From NCBI RefSeq assembly GCF_026343115.1, contig NZ_JAPEMC010000006.1, forward strand, positions 89,648-153,647: a stretch of 64,000 nt of DNA. The letters run 5' to 3'. This DNA is from Streptomyces sp. NBC_00102 (GTDB lineage: Bacteria; Actinomycetota; Actinomycetes; Streptomycetales; Streptomycetaceae). A model generated the notes under the pieces. That model was not told where the DNA came from. It saw only the letters and a program-made list of their open reading frames with translations, and did no database searches. Shown here one piece after another: positions 46,596-55,132 of this stretch; position 1 is the first letter of the stretch, and each line of letters opens with the position of its first letter. Made by a program: the position numbers and the translations under genes.

Positions 46596-47836
46596 GAGGA
46601 CTCCTGGAGGTGCGGTGGTGCGGTGGGTCGTGGGGCGGTGCCGGGGGCGGATACGGGCTGTTCGGTGCCGGTGTCGGCGGCGAGGGTGGCGGCCTCGGCG
46701 ACGGCGACGGCGGTGAGCCCGGCGAGCGCGTCGGCGACCGGGGTGCCGCCGTCGCGTGCGACGCGGACCAGGTCGGCGACGGCGGCGCGGACGCTCTCGC
46801 GGTAGGCGTGCGGTTTGCGGGCCTCGCCGCCGAGGTCGAGGACGGCGCGGACGTGGTGCGGCACGGTGCGTACTTCGCCGCGTCCGCTCGCAGGGGCAGG
46901 GCTCGCGGCATCGCGTTCGACGGTGACCGTGAGGCGTTCCCCGCCGTGGGGGCGGAAGCCGTCCACGTGCAGCAGGTCGGCGGCCCGGTCCGGCAGTTCT
47001 TCCCAGGCCCGGGCGCCCGCCTCGTCGGTCCAGGCCGAGATCTCGGCGCGGACCGGGATCCAGCCCTCGACCCGGGTCTCGGCGAATCCGTGGTCCAGGC
47101 GCATCGACTGGCGTTCGCAGCGGTGCGCGTGGGTGAAGGAGTGGAGGTGGGAGGCGAGGACGCCGCCGGGGTGGAGGACGTCGGCGCTGACCATGTCGAC
47201 GGGTCCGCCGGGCCGCCGTACGGCGGTCGCGCGCACGCTGACCGGGTCGGTGCCCAGCAGGGCGCGCGCCGCATCGAAGAAGTGGACGCCGTGCTCGACG
47301 AAGATGCCGCCGCTGTGCTCCCGGTCCCAGAACCAGTGGCCGGGGCCGAGGTCCTGGTCGGAGGCGTCGTTCTCGAACATGAACCGGCGCGGGGCGGCGA
47401 GCAGCCCCTCGGCCATGAGCCGTTCCAGGGCGCGCAGCAGCGGGTTGTAGCGCAGGACGTGGTCGACGACCAGGGCCCGCCCGGCGCGATCGGCCTCGCG
47501 GGCCACGGCGCGGGCGTCCCGCGCCGTGGTGGCGAGCGGCTTCTCGCAGAACACGTGCCGGCCGGCGCGCAGCGCGGCGGTGGCCATCGCGGCGTGCGCG
47601 GCCGGCGGGGTGGCGATGGCGACGGCCTCCACGTCCGTGCGTTCCAGCAGCTCTTCGAGGGAGCCGAACGCGGGGACGCCGTGCCGTTCGCCGAGCACCC
47701 TCGCCCGTACGGGGTCGGGGTCGGCGACGGCGGTCGGGCGCAGCCCGGGGAGGCCGGCCACGGCGTCCAGGACGTACGTCCCGAAGCCGCCGCAGCCGAC
47801 CAGTCCGAGGCCGAGGGGGGCCGGCGCGGAGGTCAT
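46592..47836 (-). CDS. Gfo/Idh/MocA-family oxidoreductase
   Basis: 414 residues. Rossmann N-terminus LGLGLVGCGGFGTYVLDAVAGLPGLRPTAVADPD, cofactor-proximal catalytic EKPLATT (EKP motif), and a C-terminal alpha/beta dimerisation domain with HFFDAARALLGTDP. Uses NAD(P) on a sugar or inositol; substrate unknown, but its place between GH130 and GH13 genes with ATGA overlaps on both sides suggests oxidation or epimerisation of the imported glycoside. A long in-frame extension upstream lies inside the GH130 gene and is ignored. Confidence 0.9.
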   Translation of the reverse strand: MTSAPAPLGLGLVGCGGFGTYVLDAVAGLPGLRPTAVADPDPVRARVLGERHGVPAFGSLEELLERTDVEAVAIATPPAAHAAMATAALRAGRHVFCEKPLATTARDARAVAREADRAGRALVVDHVLRYNPLLRALERLMAEGLLAAPRRFMFENDASDQDLGPGHWFWDREHSGGIFVEHGVHFFDAARALLGTDPVSVRATAVRRPGGPVDMVSADVLHPGGVLASHLHSFTHAHRCERQSMRLDHGFAETRVEGWIPVRAEISAWTDEAGARAWEELPDRAADLLHVDGFRPHGGERLTVTVERDAASPAPASGRGEVRTVPHHVRAVLDLGGEARKPHAYRESVRAAVADLVRVARDGGTPVADALAGLTAVAVAEAATLAADTGTEQPVSAPGTAPRPTAPPHLQESS

Positions 47837-48909
47837 GCGGTGCGCTCCAGGAGGGCGACGCCGATGTGGGCGTCGGCCATGCCGTAGAAGACGTACAGCT
47901 CGCCGTCGATCTCCTCGATCGCGGTCGGGAAGACGACGTTCGGGACGGTGCCGGAGCGCTCCTCCTCGGTCTCGGGCGCCATCAGCGGCTCGTCGGAGCG
48001 GGCGAGGACCTTGGCGGGGTCGGCCGGGTCGAGGATCATCGCGCCGGCCGCGTAGGAGACCTTCTGGTTCTGGGCGAAGGGGTCCTCGATGTGGCCGGAG
48101 ACGCCGTGGTGGATGAGGAGCCAGCCCTCGGGCACGCGGATCGGGGCGGGTCCGCCGCCGATCTTCAGGTCCTCCCAGGGGTACGCGGACAGGGCGACGA
48201 GCCGGTGGTCGCGCGGGCGGGTCAGGGCGCGGATGTCGGCCTCGACCTCGGCGACAGGTACGTACGAAATCCAGATGCCGGGCCGTTCGTCGGTGATCCC
48301 GGCGGGCAGGTGGACGCCCTCGCCGGGGCGGAACCAGCCGAGGTCCCACATAGGGCGGTGCAGCATGGCGTACGCGGGCTCGCCGTCGGGGCCGGGTACG
48401 GGCTCCGGGAAGTGGACGACGTCCTTGTTCGGGAAGAGGTTGAGGTCGGTGTCGAGGTCCGGCTGGTAGGCGAACTGGATCGGACCGAGGCGGGTCCACT
48501 CGGTCAGGTTCTCGGACACGGCGAGGGCCGGCTTGGGGCCGAGGGGGCCGTAGGCGACGTACGACATGACGTGCTTGCCGAGCGAGGGGACCCAGGTGAC
48601 GCGCGGGTCCTCGACGCCGGCGTTGTTGGTGCCGCGCTCCCAGCCCTCGTCGGGCGCGAGGACGACGCCGCGCCGCTCGACGCCGCTGGGGACGCCGTCG
48701 GTGAAGGTGACCTCGGCGAGGCCGACGCGGGAGACGTTGCCCTCGGCGACCAGGCGCGGCAGCAGGTGCAGGCGGCCGTCGGGGGTGCGTCCCGACGCCG
48801 GGTTGAGGACTCCCTCCGCTTCGTCGGCCTCGCCGGGCAGCGGGGACATGACCAGGCCCTTGCGGACGAGGCGGTAGGGGATGGTCGAGGTGGTGCTGGT
48901 GGTGCTCAT
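47833..48909 (-). CDS. GH130 beta-mannoside phosphorylase family protein
   Basis: 358 residues, five-bladed propeller of GH130. Conserved blocks: LNPASGRTPDGRLHLLPRLV, NNAGVEDPRVTWV (catalytic Asp region), HRPMWDLGW, WEDLKIGGGPAPIRVPEGWLLIHHGVSG and the C-terminal FYGMADAHIGVALL. GH130 enzymes cleave beta-mannosides (mannosyl-glucose, mannobiose, mannosyl-GlcNAc) with phosphate, giving alpha-mannose 1-phosphate. The phosphomannomutase in the same operon supports that product. Exact acceptor sugar not predictable by eye; some GH130 members are hydrolases. Confidence 0.9.
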   Translation of the reverse strand: MSTTSTTSTIPYRLVRKGLVMSPLPGEADEAEGVLNPASGRTPDGRLHLLPRLVAEGNVSRVGLAEVTFTDGVPSGVERRGVVLAPDEGWERGTNNAGVEDPRVTWVPSLGKHVMSYVAYGPLGPKPALAVSENLTEWTRLGPIQFAYQPDLDTDLNLFPNKDVVHFPEPVPGPDGEPAYAMLHRPMWDLGWFRPGEGVHLPAGITDERPGIWISYVPVAEVEADIRALTRPRDHRLVALSAYPWEDLKIGGGPAPIRVPEGWLLIHHGVSGHIEDPFAQNQKVSYAAGAMILDPADPAKVLARSDEPLMAPETEEERSGTVPNVVFPTAIEEIDGELYVFYGMADAHIGVALLERTA

Positions 48910-48916
48910 GCGGGGA

Positions 48917-49837
48917 TCAGCCCTTTACTCCGGAGTCGATGTCGGTCGAGGTGAAGTGGCGCTGGAACAGGACGAACAGGGCCACTGCGGGGGCGGCCAG
49001 CACACAGGCGCCGGCCAGCAGGGCGCCGGTCGGGTTGGCGACCGTGCCCTGAAGGTTGGACAGGAAGCTGGCGAGGGAGACCGCCAGCGGTTGCATGTCG
49101 GCGTTCTTGGTGACCAGGAACGGCCACAGGAACTCGTTCCACGGCCCGATGAAGGTCAGCAGCATCGCCGACAGCACGGCGGGCCGCGCCATCGGCAGGG
49201 CGATCCTCCACAGGATGCGCAGTTCGCCCGCGCCGTCGAGGCGGGCGGCCTCGAAGAGGGACTGCGGCAGCTGGAGGAAGAACTGGCGGAAGAGGAAGAC
49301 GGCCGTCGAGTTGATCGCGAACGGGAGGATCATCCCGAGGTAGTTGTCGCCCAGTCCGTAGTCGCGGACCACGAGGACGTAGAGCGGCAGCGTCAGGAGC
49401 TGGAAGGGCACCATCTGGACGAGCAGCAGCGAGGCGAAGACCGTGCCCCGGCCGCGGAAGTGCAGCTGGGCCAGTGCGTAGCCGGCGAGCACCCCGAAGA
49501 CGAGAGTGCAGAGCAGGACTCCGATCGTCATGATTCCGGAGTTGAGCAGCGAACGGCCCAGCGAGATCGCCCCGTCGACCGCCGTGTAGCTGCCGCCGGT
49601 GAGCCCGGACGGAACGGCGGAGGACAGGTCGCCGGTGGTCGTCTTCCGCAGGGAGCCGACGACCATGTAGTAGAAGGGGAAGAGGAAGGCGACCGCGCCG
49701 AGTGAGAGAACGGTGTACTTGGCGGCGGTCCCCCAGGGGCGGCGCCTGCCGGCCTGCCCGGTGGGGTCCGGCAGGTCCGAGGAGGGCCGGCCCGTCACCG
49801 GGGTGACCGGGGCGGAGGCGGGGTGGGAGGCGCTCAT
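48917..49837 (-). CDS. Sugar ABC transporter permease 2 (mannoside locus)
   Basis: 306 residues, MalG type, six helices. EAA motif LFEAARLDGAGELRILWRIALPMARPA; C-terminus ALFVLFQRHFTSTDIDSGVKG is typical. It follows the first permease by one base and precedes the GH130 gene by seven, consistent with one transcript. Confidence 0.92.
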   Translation of the reverse strand: MSASHPASAPVTPVTGRPSSDLPDPTGQAGRRRPWGTAAKYTVLSLGAVAFLFPFYYMVVGSLRKTTTGDLSSAVPSGLTGGSYTAVDGAISLGRSLLNSGIMTIGVLLCTLVFGVLAGYALAQLHFRGRGTVFASLLLVQMVPFQLLTLPLYVLVVRDYGLGDNYLGMILPFAINSTAVFLFRQFFLQLPQSLFEAARLDGAGELRILWRIALPMARPAVLSAMLLTFIGPWNEFLWPFLVTKNADMQPLAVSLASFLSNLQGTVANPTGALLAGACVLAAPAVALFVLFQRHFTSTDIDSGVKG

Positions 49838-49838
49838 G

Positions 49839-50867
49839 TCAGTTGCCCCTCTCGGAGAGTTTGCGTGCGACCAGCGAGATGACGAGGACGAAGGCGACGA
49901 GGACCACGCCCAGCGCGGCGGCGAAGTCGGGGTGCCCCTGTTCGATGCCCTTCTGGTACATGAGGAGGACGGGCGAGGTGGAGGCGTGGTCGGGGCCGCC
50001 GCCGCCGGTCAGCAGGTAGGGCTCGCTGAACAGGTTGGCGCCGGTGATGATCGCGTAGATCAGCACGAGGGTCGTGGCGGGCCGCACTCCGGGCACGGTC
50101 ACCGCGAAGAACTGCCGCACCCGGCCCGCGCCGTCGACGGAGGCCGCCTCGTACAGCTCCTTGCCGACGTTCTGGAGGGCGGCGAGGTAGAGCATCACGA
50201 AGAAGCCGAGCTGCTTCCAGGTGACGAAGAAGGCGATCATCGGCATCGCGAGATGCGAGTTGACCAGCCACGAGGGGTCCGGCGCGTGCGAGCCGAGGAG
50301 GTTGTTGACGAAACCGTCCGAGCCGAACAGGAACTGCCACACGGCGACCAGCGCCACGCTCGCCGTGATGTACGGCAGGTAGTAGGCGGCGCGGAAGAAG
50401 GCGCGGAAGCGGATCTTCGCGTTGAGCGCGGAGGCCAGGACGAGCGACAGGATCACCGTGAGCGGCACGTTGATCAAGAGGAAGACGGCGATGTTGAGGA
50501 AGGCGCGGCCCACGACCGGGTCGGTGAAGACGTCCCGGTAGTTGGAGAGCCCGACCCACGGTGAGTCGACGTGTGTTCCGGGGGCGGTGAAGTAGAAGCG
50601 GTGGACGGAGATCCACAGGGTGTAGACCATCGGGACCGCGAAGACCAGCGCCAGGAAGAGGACGTACGGCGTCACGAAGAGCGCGCCGGTCCTGGAGCGT
50701 GCCCGCCGGTGGCGGATTCCGGCCGCTTCACCCGGGGCCCGGCCGGAGGCCCGGCCCGCGGCGCCGGCGGAAGCGGCGGCGGTCGCGGTGGTGGCAGCGG
50801 TAGCGGTGGTACCGGCGGTGACGGTCGCGGTCGCGGTCGCGGTCGCGGTGGGACGGAGCTTCGTCAT
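49839..50867 (-). CDS. Sugar ABC transporter permease 1 (mannoside locus)
   Basis: 342 residues, MalF type. Membrane part starts near residue 60 (RTGALFVTPYVLFLALVFAVPMVYTLWISV); EAA motif LYEAASVDGAGRVRQFFAVTVPGVRP. The first 45 residues are a Thr/Ala-alternating low-complexity run encoded by GGTCGC-like hexamer repeats (about 50780-50860), unusual for a permease and probably disordered. Start overlaps the binding-protein stop by four bases. Confidence 0.9.
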   Translation of the reverse strand: MTKLRPTATATATATVTAGTTATAATTATAAASAGAAGRASGRAPGEAAGIRHRRARSRTGALFVTPYVLFLALVFAVPMVYTLWISVHRFYFTAPGTHVDSPWVGLSNYRDVFTDPVVGRAFLNIAVFLLINVPLTVILSLVLASALNAKIRFRAFFRAAYYLPYITASVALVAVWQFLFGSDGFVNNLLGSHAPDPSWLVNSHLAMPMIAFFVTWKQLGFFVMLYLAALQNVGKELYEAASVDGAGRVRQFFAVTVPGVRPATTLVLIYAIITGANLFSEPYLLTGGGGPDHASTSPVLLMYQKGIEQGHPDFAAALGVVLVAFVLVISLVARKLSERGN

Positions 50868-52162
50868 GACGGGTCTCCGTACTCGTCGAGCAGCTTGGAT
50901 ATCTTGTCCGAGGCCTTGCGCAGTCCGGTTCCGGTGGGTTCCTCACCGAAGACGACGGACTTCGTCCACTCGTCGCGGAACGCCTGCCAGATGTCGACGG
51001 AGCCCGGCACGTTGGGCACCTCGACGACGTGCTGGGCCTGCCGTGCGAACGCCGTGTACACGGGCTTCTTCGCGAAGAAGTCCGGGTAGCGGGAGGTCAG
51101 GTCCTCGCGCATCGGCATCTGCCCGGTCGCGTCGAGGAACTTCCCGTCCTGCTGGGCGGAGGTGGCGAACTTCAGCAGGTCCCAGGCGGTGGCCCGGTTG
51201 CGGCAGGCGCTGAACATGGCGGCGGACTTCTCGTCGCTGAAGGAGTACGTGTCGTCCGGCGACGTCCCGGCGGCGGTCGGTACGGGTACGACGCCGAGGT
51301 CGACGTTGTCCTTGTACGCGGCGACCGCCCAGGGCCCGACGGTGGCCATGGCGGCCCTCCCGTCGTTCACGGCGTCACCGGGGTACGCCTCCTGGGGCGC
51401 CAGCTTCTCGGCGTACATCGTGCGCCAGAAGGCCGCGGCCTGACGGCCGGCCGGTGAGTCGAACTGCGGCTCGCCGTCCTCGATCAGCTGCTTGCCGCCG
51501 CTCTGCGCGGCGAAGGCGGGGTAGAAGTCGTTCCAGGACTGGAAGAACTCGCTGCTGGGTGCGGGCCAGATCGCGGCTTTGGCCGCGCCGCTGTGCACGA
51601 GGGTGCGGGAGGTCTTCAGGAACTGGCTGTAGGTGGCCAGTTGCGGGTGTTCCGGGTCGAGACCGGCCTTCGCGAAGATCTTCTTGTTGTAGAGGATCAT
51701 GATCGGGTTGCTCTTCCACGGCAGTTGGTAGAACTTGCCGTCCTGAGACTTGTACTGGTCGGTGAGTCCGCCGCCGCGCTGCTGGATGTAGGCGTCGCCG
51801 TCGGGGAAGTCGCTGAGCGGCACGAGGCCGTTCTGTTTCTCGAAGGTCGGCACCGAGGCCGGCGCGGTGTTGAAGACCAGGCAGGCGCTGGTGCCCGCGA
51901 TGATCGAGGCGCTGATCGCCTCCTCGGACGTCTTGCCCGCCGGGATCTGCTGGGCGGTGACGTGCTGGTCCGGGTGGCTCTTGTTCCAGGCGGCGACCAT
52001 GCTCTCGCCCCAGGCCACCTCCTGGGCGTTGTTGGACAGCCAGACCGTGATGGGGCCGCGCGCGTTCGCCGCGGTCTGCTGGTCCGGGGCCGACCGGCCG
52101 CAGGCGGTCACTGCACTCGCGAGGGCGAGCACGAGCAGCGAGTACGCCGTTCTCCTCAGCAT
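50864..52162 (-). CDS. Sugar ABC transporter substrate-binding lipoprotein (mannoside locus)
   Basis: 432 residues. Lipoprotein signal with lipobox VTAC (SAVTACGRSA), then a family-1 sugar-binding fold (ITVWLSNNAQEVAWGESMVAAWNKSHPDQHVTAQQIPAGKTSEEAISASIIAGTSACLVFNTAPASVPTF). Likely captures beta-mannosides or mannosyl-glucosides, inferred from the GH130 gene. Second gene of the operon, 84 bp after the LacI gene. Confidence 0.9.
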   Translation of the reverse strand: MLRRTAYSLLVLALASAVTACGRSAPDQQTAANARGPITVWLSNNAQEVAWGESMVAAWNKSHPDQHVTAQQIPAGKTSEEAISASIIAGTSACLVFNTAPASVPTFEKQNGLVPLSDFPDGDAYIQQRGGGLTDQYKSQDGKFYQLPWKSNPIMILYNKKIFAKAGLDPEHPQLATYSQFLKTSRTLVHSGAAKAAIWPAPSSEFFQSWNDFYPAFAAQSGGKQLIEDGEPQFDSPAGRQAAAFWRTMYAEKLAPQEAYPGDAVNDGRAAMATVGPWAVAAYKDNVDLGVVPVPTAAGTSPDDTYSFSDEKSAAMFSACRNRATAWDLLKFATSAQQDGKFLDATGQMPMREDLTSRYPDFFAKKPVYTAFARQAQHVVEVPNVPGSVDIWQAFRDEWTKSVVFGEEPTGTGLRKASDKISKLLDEYGDPS

Positions 52163-52246
52163 GCAAACTCTCCGAACTGTTCACGCCCGGCCTCGTCGCC
52201 GGACGGACATTCCTTGCCGCGCCCCACCGGGCCGCCGGCCCGGCCG

Positions 52247-53266
52247 TCAGGCGCGGGGCGCCGGGCCCATCGAGGCGCGGGGGACGAACTCGGCGGGCGG
52301 CAGCACGACATGCGCCACCTCCTCGCCGGCCAGCACCCGGTCCAGGGCGCGGGCCGCCGCCTCACCCCAGCCGCGCGCGTCGGCGCGGGCGGAGGAGAGC
52401 GGCGGGTGGGTGTAGCGGGTGAGGCTGGTGTCGTCGTAGCCGACGACGGAGAGACGTTCCGGTACCGGAACGCCCAGCTCCTGGGCCACGGACAGCCCGG
52501 CCATGGCGGCCTGGTCGTTCCCGTAGACGATCGCGGTGGGCGGTTCGGGGAGCGACAGCAGCTCGCGGGTGGCCCGCGCTCCGCCTTCCGCCGTGAAGCC
52601 GCCGGGCCGCACGGGCCCTTCGGGCAGGCCGAGGGAGTGCAGCGTCTCCTGCCAGGCCGCCCGGCGCCGGTGCGCGTGGCGGAACTCCTGGGGCCCTTCG
52701 ACGTGGGCGATGCGCCGGTGTCCCAGCTCCGCCAGGCGCCGTACGGCTTCCACGTAGGCGGGCCGGTCGTCGAGGCTCACCGAGCTGAGGCCGTCGCCCC
52801 ACTCGCTCTGCCCGACCACGACGGCGGGCAGTCCGAGCCGGTGCACGAGGCCGGGGCGGGGGTCGTCGTGGCGCAGGTCGGTGAGGAGCACACCGTCCAC
52901 CCGGCGGTCGGCGGCCAGCCGTTCGTACACGGACCGCTCCCGCTCGGGGGTGGTGAGGTGCACCATGAGCCCGTCGCCGCGCTCCCCGAGGACCACCTCG
53001 ACGCCCGCGATGAACGCGGGGAAGAACAGGTCGGCGCCGATGAGGTCGGGTTCCCGGGCGAGGACGAGCCCGAAGGCGCCTGCCTTGCCGAGCGAGAGGG
53101 CCCGCGCGGGGCGGCTCGGCGTCCAGCCGAGTTCGGCCGCGGCGGCGAGGATGCGCGCCTTGGTCTCCTCGGCGATCCCGGGCCGGTCGTTCAGGGCGAA
53201 CGAGACGGAACTGCGCGAGACACCCGCACGCCGTGCGACGTCGTCGATGGTGGGCCTGCGGGCCAT
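52247..53266 (-). CDS. LacI-family repressor of the mannoside operon
   Basis: 339 residues. HTH RPTIDDVARRAGVSRSSVSFALNDRPGIAEETKARILAAAAELGWTPSRPARALSLGKAG, then a sugar-binding domain ending in SVVGYDDTSLTRYTHPPLSSARADARGWGEAAARALDRVLAGE. First gene of the operon, so it regulates its own transcript; two AAACCGGTTT operators lie just upstream. ATG with GGAAGG about seven bases upstream. Confidence 0.93.
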   Translation of the reverse strand: MARRPTIDDVARRAGVSRSSVSFALNDRPGIAEETKARILAAAAELGWTPSRPARALSLGKAGAFGLVLAREPDLIGADLFFPAFIAGVEVVLGERGDGLMVHLTTPERERSVYERLAADRRVDGVLLTDLRHDDPRPGLVHRLGLPAVVVGQSEWGDGLSSVSLDDRPAYVEAVRRLAELGHRRIAHVEGPQEFRHAHRRRAAWQETLHSLGLPEGPVRPGGFTAEGGARATRELLSLPEPPTAIVYGNDQAAMAGLSVAQELGVPVPERLSVVGYDDTSLTRYTHPPLSSARADARGWGEAAARALDRVLAGEEVAHVVLPPAEFVPRASMGPAPRA

Positions 53267-53343
53267 GGCGCGCCTTCCGCTCTCCGCCTTGCCGACAACC
53301 GGGCAAAGGGGTTTGAAATGGTTTTGATCGACCTATTCGGCCT

Positions 53344-53403
53344 CTAAACCGGTTTAGACGATCAACTGGCCCTCACTAAACCGGTTTGAGTCAGGGGCGT
53401 CAA
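53344..53403 (-). promoter_or_regulatory. Mannoside operon promoter with two AAACCGGTTT operators
   Basis: Minus strand: TTGACG (53398-53403), 17-bp spacer, TTTAGT (53375-53380). One operator (CTAAACCGGTTTGA, 53376-53389) overlaps the -10 and spacer; a second perfect palindrome CTAAACCGGTTTAG (53344-53357) is 32 bp away, three helical turns, downstream of the start point. A looser GAAATGGTTTTG lies near 53315. Confidence 0.75.
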
Positions 53404-53887
53404 TGGTCCCGGGATGGTGATCTGCGCCCTACCGGAACGACACGTCTTTCGGGTATGCGCGCGAGACGGTGGCGAGGGACGCACCCGCACCGGCGCGTCC
53501 ACGGCAGGCGTGTCCACGGCGCGTACGTGCACGGCGGGCGCGTCCCGGCGGGCACCTGTGTGACGTCGCGTCGATGAGCGCCGGCGAAGAAGTCCGGCCG
53601 GAGCGCCGAGCCACGACCTGTTGCAGGGCGCGGGTGAACCACCGTATGGTCGCGCGGGCGATGATGATCGCGACGGGGATCGTGCCGGCGGGGATCGTGA
53701 GGTCTTCCCCCGAAGCCCCCCCAGCACCGGATCGCCGTCGTCCTCGTCGGAACCACTGCCGTGACCACCCAGCCGGCAGGCCAGGCCCGTACCCGGGACC
53801 CAGCGTCCGCCGGACACGGCACGTCGTGTCGAGAGCCGTTCCGGAACGGCGTGCGGGACCACCGCGCACACCGAACCAGGAGAGATC
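53404..53887. other. 484-bp gene-free stretch
   Basis: Lies between the divergent mannoside promoter and the esterase gene. Open frames exist on both strands but read as Arg/Pro-rich non-coding frames. It contains short direct repeats of GGGGATCGTG near 53676-53700 and the esterase ribosome site; no promoter for the esterase was recognised. Confidence 0.5.
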
Positions 53888-54913
53888 GTGCTCACCCATC
53901 CACTCACCTCGGACGGCAGTGAACTCAGCCCGCTGCCGCATGACTTCCCGTTCGACCCCACTCACGGGTACGACCTGCCGCGCCTCCTCGCCGTGGAGGC
54001 TCCTCAAGGCCCGGACGACTTCGCCGACTTCTGGCAGGAGCGCTGGGCGCGTGCGACGAGCGTCGACCCGGAGCCGCGGATCGAGGGGCCTTGGACCACC
54101 GTGGACGGCGTGCGGGTCGCCGACATCTCGTACACGTCGACCGACGGTGTCCGGATCGGGGGCTGGTTGACCGTCCCGGCCGACGGACGCGTCACGCAGG
54201 GCTGTGTGGCGACCCACGGTTACGGAGGCCGGGAAGCGCCGGACCCCTGGCAGGCCCCGGCAAGGACCGCGACCATCTGGCCGTGTCTGCGCGGGCTCGG
54301 AACGCGGAGCCTGCTGCCGGGCGTGCCCCCGAATTCGGCCGGGCACGTGTTGCAGGGCATCGGCGCACGGGAGTCGTACCTCATCGGCGGCTGCGTGGCG
54401 GACGTCTGGTGCGCGGCCACCGCACTCCAGCGGCTGGTGCCCGAGGCCGCCGATCGGCTGACCTACCTGGGCACGAGCTTCGGCGGCGGCATCGGGGCGT
54501 TGGCGCTTCCCTGGGACGACCGTTTCCATGCCGCCGGCCTGACGGTGCCGACCTTCGGGAACCATCCGCTGCGGGTGACACTGCCGTGCACGGGCAGCGG
54601 GGAGTCGGTGCGTACGCGACTCGCCGAGGACCCCTCGGTGCTGGACGTCCTGGCGTACTTCGACGCCGCGACCGCTGCCCGCCACCTTCGCATCCCGGTC
54701 CATGTGGCCGCCGCCCTCTTCGACCCGTCGGTACCCCCACCGGGGCAGTTCGCGATACACAACGCGCTGGCCGGGCCGCGCGAACTCCTCGTCCTGCGGG
54801 CAGGCCACTTCGACCACCCGGACGAGCCGGCCGAGACGGCGGCCGTGGAGGAGGCTCAGCGACGCTTCCTGTCGGCGGCGGACGGGGCGGAGGCGTCCTG
54901 CCCCACCGCCTGA
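53888..54913 (+). CDS. CE7-like acetyl esterase (acetyl xylan esterase/cephalosporin C deacetylase family)
   Basis: 341 residues, alpha/beta-hydrolase. DFADFWQERWA, the long insertion before the nucleophile elbow (RGLGTRSLLPG...HVLQGIGARESYLIGGCVADVWCAATAL), Ser in YLGTSFGGGIG, Asp in ALFDPSVPPPGQF and His in RAGHFDHPDE match carbohydrate esterase family 7. Deacetylates sugars, here perhaps acetylated mannan or xylan oligomers, since no signal peptide is present and the enzyme is probably intracellular. GTG start with AGGAGAG upstream. Confidence 0.88.
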   Translation: MLTHPLTSDGSELSPLPHDFPFDPTHGYDLPRLLAVEAPQGPDDFADFWQERWARATSVDPEPRIEGPWTTVDGVRVADISYTSTDGVRIGGWLTVPADGRVTQGCVATHGYGGREAPDPWQAPARTATIWPCLRGLGTRSLLPGVPPNSAGHVLQGIGARESYLIGGCVADVWCAATALQRLVPEAADRLTYLGTSFGGGIGALALPWDDRFHAAGLTVPTFGNHPLRVTLPCTGSGESVRTRLAEDPSVLDVLAYFDAATAARHLRIPVHVAAALFDPSVPPPGQFAIHNALAGPRELLVLRAGHFDHPDEPAETAAVEEAQRRFLSAADGAEASCPTA

Positions 54914-54932
54914 CCACCGGTCACGCGTCCGG

Positions 54933-54968
54933 GCCCACCGAGCTCACCGGGCTCACCGGGCTCACCGG
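54933..54968. repeat. Four tandem 9-bp repeats
   Basis: One degenerate and three exact copies of GCTCACCGG beginning 20 bp after the esterase stop. The rest of the 219-bp interval up to the IclR start contains the IclR operator and nothing else recognised. Confidence 0.7.
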
Positions 54969-55103
54969 GTCCGGACGTCTTCGCCCCGTGACCTGTCAGT
55001 TCCGCGAAGCTACCGCGCCCTCCCCCGCATGCCGTCGCGGAACCGCCTCGGCCGCTGTTCCCCGTACGGGCATCGATCATGCGCGATATGCTGATGCAGA
55101 TAG

Positions 55104-55118
55104 TGCAAGCCGTTTGCA
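55104..55118. promoter_or_regulatory. IclR-type operator TGCAA-N5-TTGCA
   Basis: 5+5 bp inverted repeat 15 bp before the IclR start, overlapping the leader. Related sites occur in the divergent promoter region of the same locus. Confidence 0.6.
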
Positions 55119-55132
55119 AAACAAGGAGGGTC

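Noticed and set aside
46592..48499. Fused GH130 + Gfo/Idh/MocA protein from the long minus-strand frame
   Set aside because: The upstream 220 codons are an antiphase frame inside the GH130 gene; the dehydrogenase starts at the ATGA overlap.
53429..54817. 462-codon minus-strand frame over the esterase and upstream gap
   Set aside because: Antisense shadow of the esterase; composition is Arg/Pro-rich with no domain or ribosome site.
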